Position numbers and translations under genes: made by a program. The notes beneath the pieces were generated by a model, which was given only the letters and a program-made list of their open reading frames with translations, ran no database searches and was not told the origin of the DNA. DNA of 36,755 nucleotides from a virus. Location of the stretch: the IMG/VR virus record IMGVR_UViG_3300022074_000148, positions 1-36,755 of that record; one strand, written 5' to 3'. Of this stretch, positions 36,629-36,755 are shown piece after piece. Every line of letters starts with the position of its first letter. Position 1 is the stretch's first letter.

Positions 36629-36755
36629 AATGTTTACGGGATGGGCACAGCCCTTAGGCGCAGCACAGCTTTGCCATTAGGTCACATACTAACGGTTAGC
36701 TGCGTTTTTCAACCTTTCATACATGTCACGATCAGTTTTAAATAAGCGTGATTGT
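36629..36755. repeat. Direct terminal repeat, right copy
   Basis: This is the second copy of bases 1-127. It contains the last 67 bases of the scaffold gene (36689-36755), which should not be annotated as a separate partial gene. Confidence 0.95.

Noticed and set aside
1-36755. CRISPR arrays, tRNA genes, insertion sequences, attachment sites
   Set aside because: Read through both strands without seeing regularly spaced repeats, cloverleaf-like genes, transposase motifs or an integrase.

Overview
The window is the complete genome of a tailed phage, very probably a siphovirus of a marine picocyanobacterium (Synechococcus-like). Bases 1-127 recur exactly at 36629-36755, so the contig closes into a circle of 36,628 bp. 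The cyanobacterial host is inferred from several small proteins that resemble cyanophage lineages: the lysine-rich peptides beside the scaffold, the 79-aa and 236-aa membrane proteins near 20 kb, and the exported beta-barrel-like protein at 20.6 kb. I saw no integrase, recognisable lysogeny repressor, tRNA, CRISPR array, DNA polymerase or photosynthesis gene.

Layout. A divergent promoter around 10.46-10.52 kb organises the genome. The leftward (-) block runs 10457 -> 61 and continues across the circle junction from 36614 to about 20.6 kb. In transcription order it carries a ribbon-helix-helix (RHH) protein, a RepA-like ATPase, a second RHH protein, small unknowns, a ParB-methyltransferase fusion, TerS, TerL, portal (DUF4055-like), MuF, a chain of tiny basic proteins and the scaffold. 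It continues with major capsid, decoration-like protein, connector and closure proteins, tail terminator, tail tube, the G/GT chaperone with a canonical -1 frameshift site, tape measure, lambda-type M-L-K-I-J tip genes, a Peptidase_G2-type fibre, and an exported beta-barrel-like protein ending at a terminator. The rightward (+) early block (10.5-16.1 kb) carries a RecB/Cas4-like nuclease, a zinc ribbon, an HTH protein, a coiled-coil protein, a RusA-like resolvase, an ERF annealase, another RHH protein and small unknowns. The nuclease and ERF form a plausible exonuclease/annealase pair, and the phage must borrow the host polymerase.

Between these blocks, 16.1-17.8 kb (-) looks like a lysis region: a membrane-anchored C39-like cysteine peptidase surrounded by small membrane or amphipathic proteins, with no classical endolysin visible. 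Next to it, 17.8-19.6 kb (+) encodes a membrane protein and three proteins with Sec-type signal sequences, two of which look like diverged tandem paralogues. Two further membrane or proline-rich genes (19.6-20.6 kb, -) follow. This exported-protein cassette is the least explained part of the genome.

The most interesting signals are: (1) a two-layer dyad at the divergent promoter whose core motif recurs at two other predicted promoters, suggesting a phage regulon; (2) iteron-like 9-bp repeats in the linker of the RepA-like gene, a candidate lambda-O-style origin; (3) the exported-protein cassette; (4) terminator-like hairpins directly in front of two start codons; (5) two places where overlapping frames look like split or out-of-frame genes.
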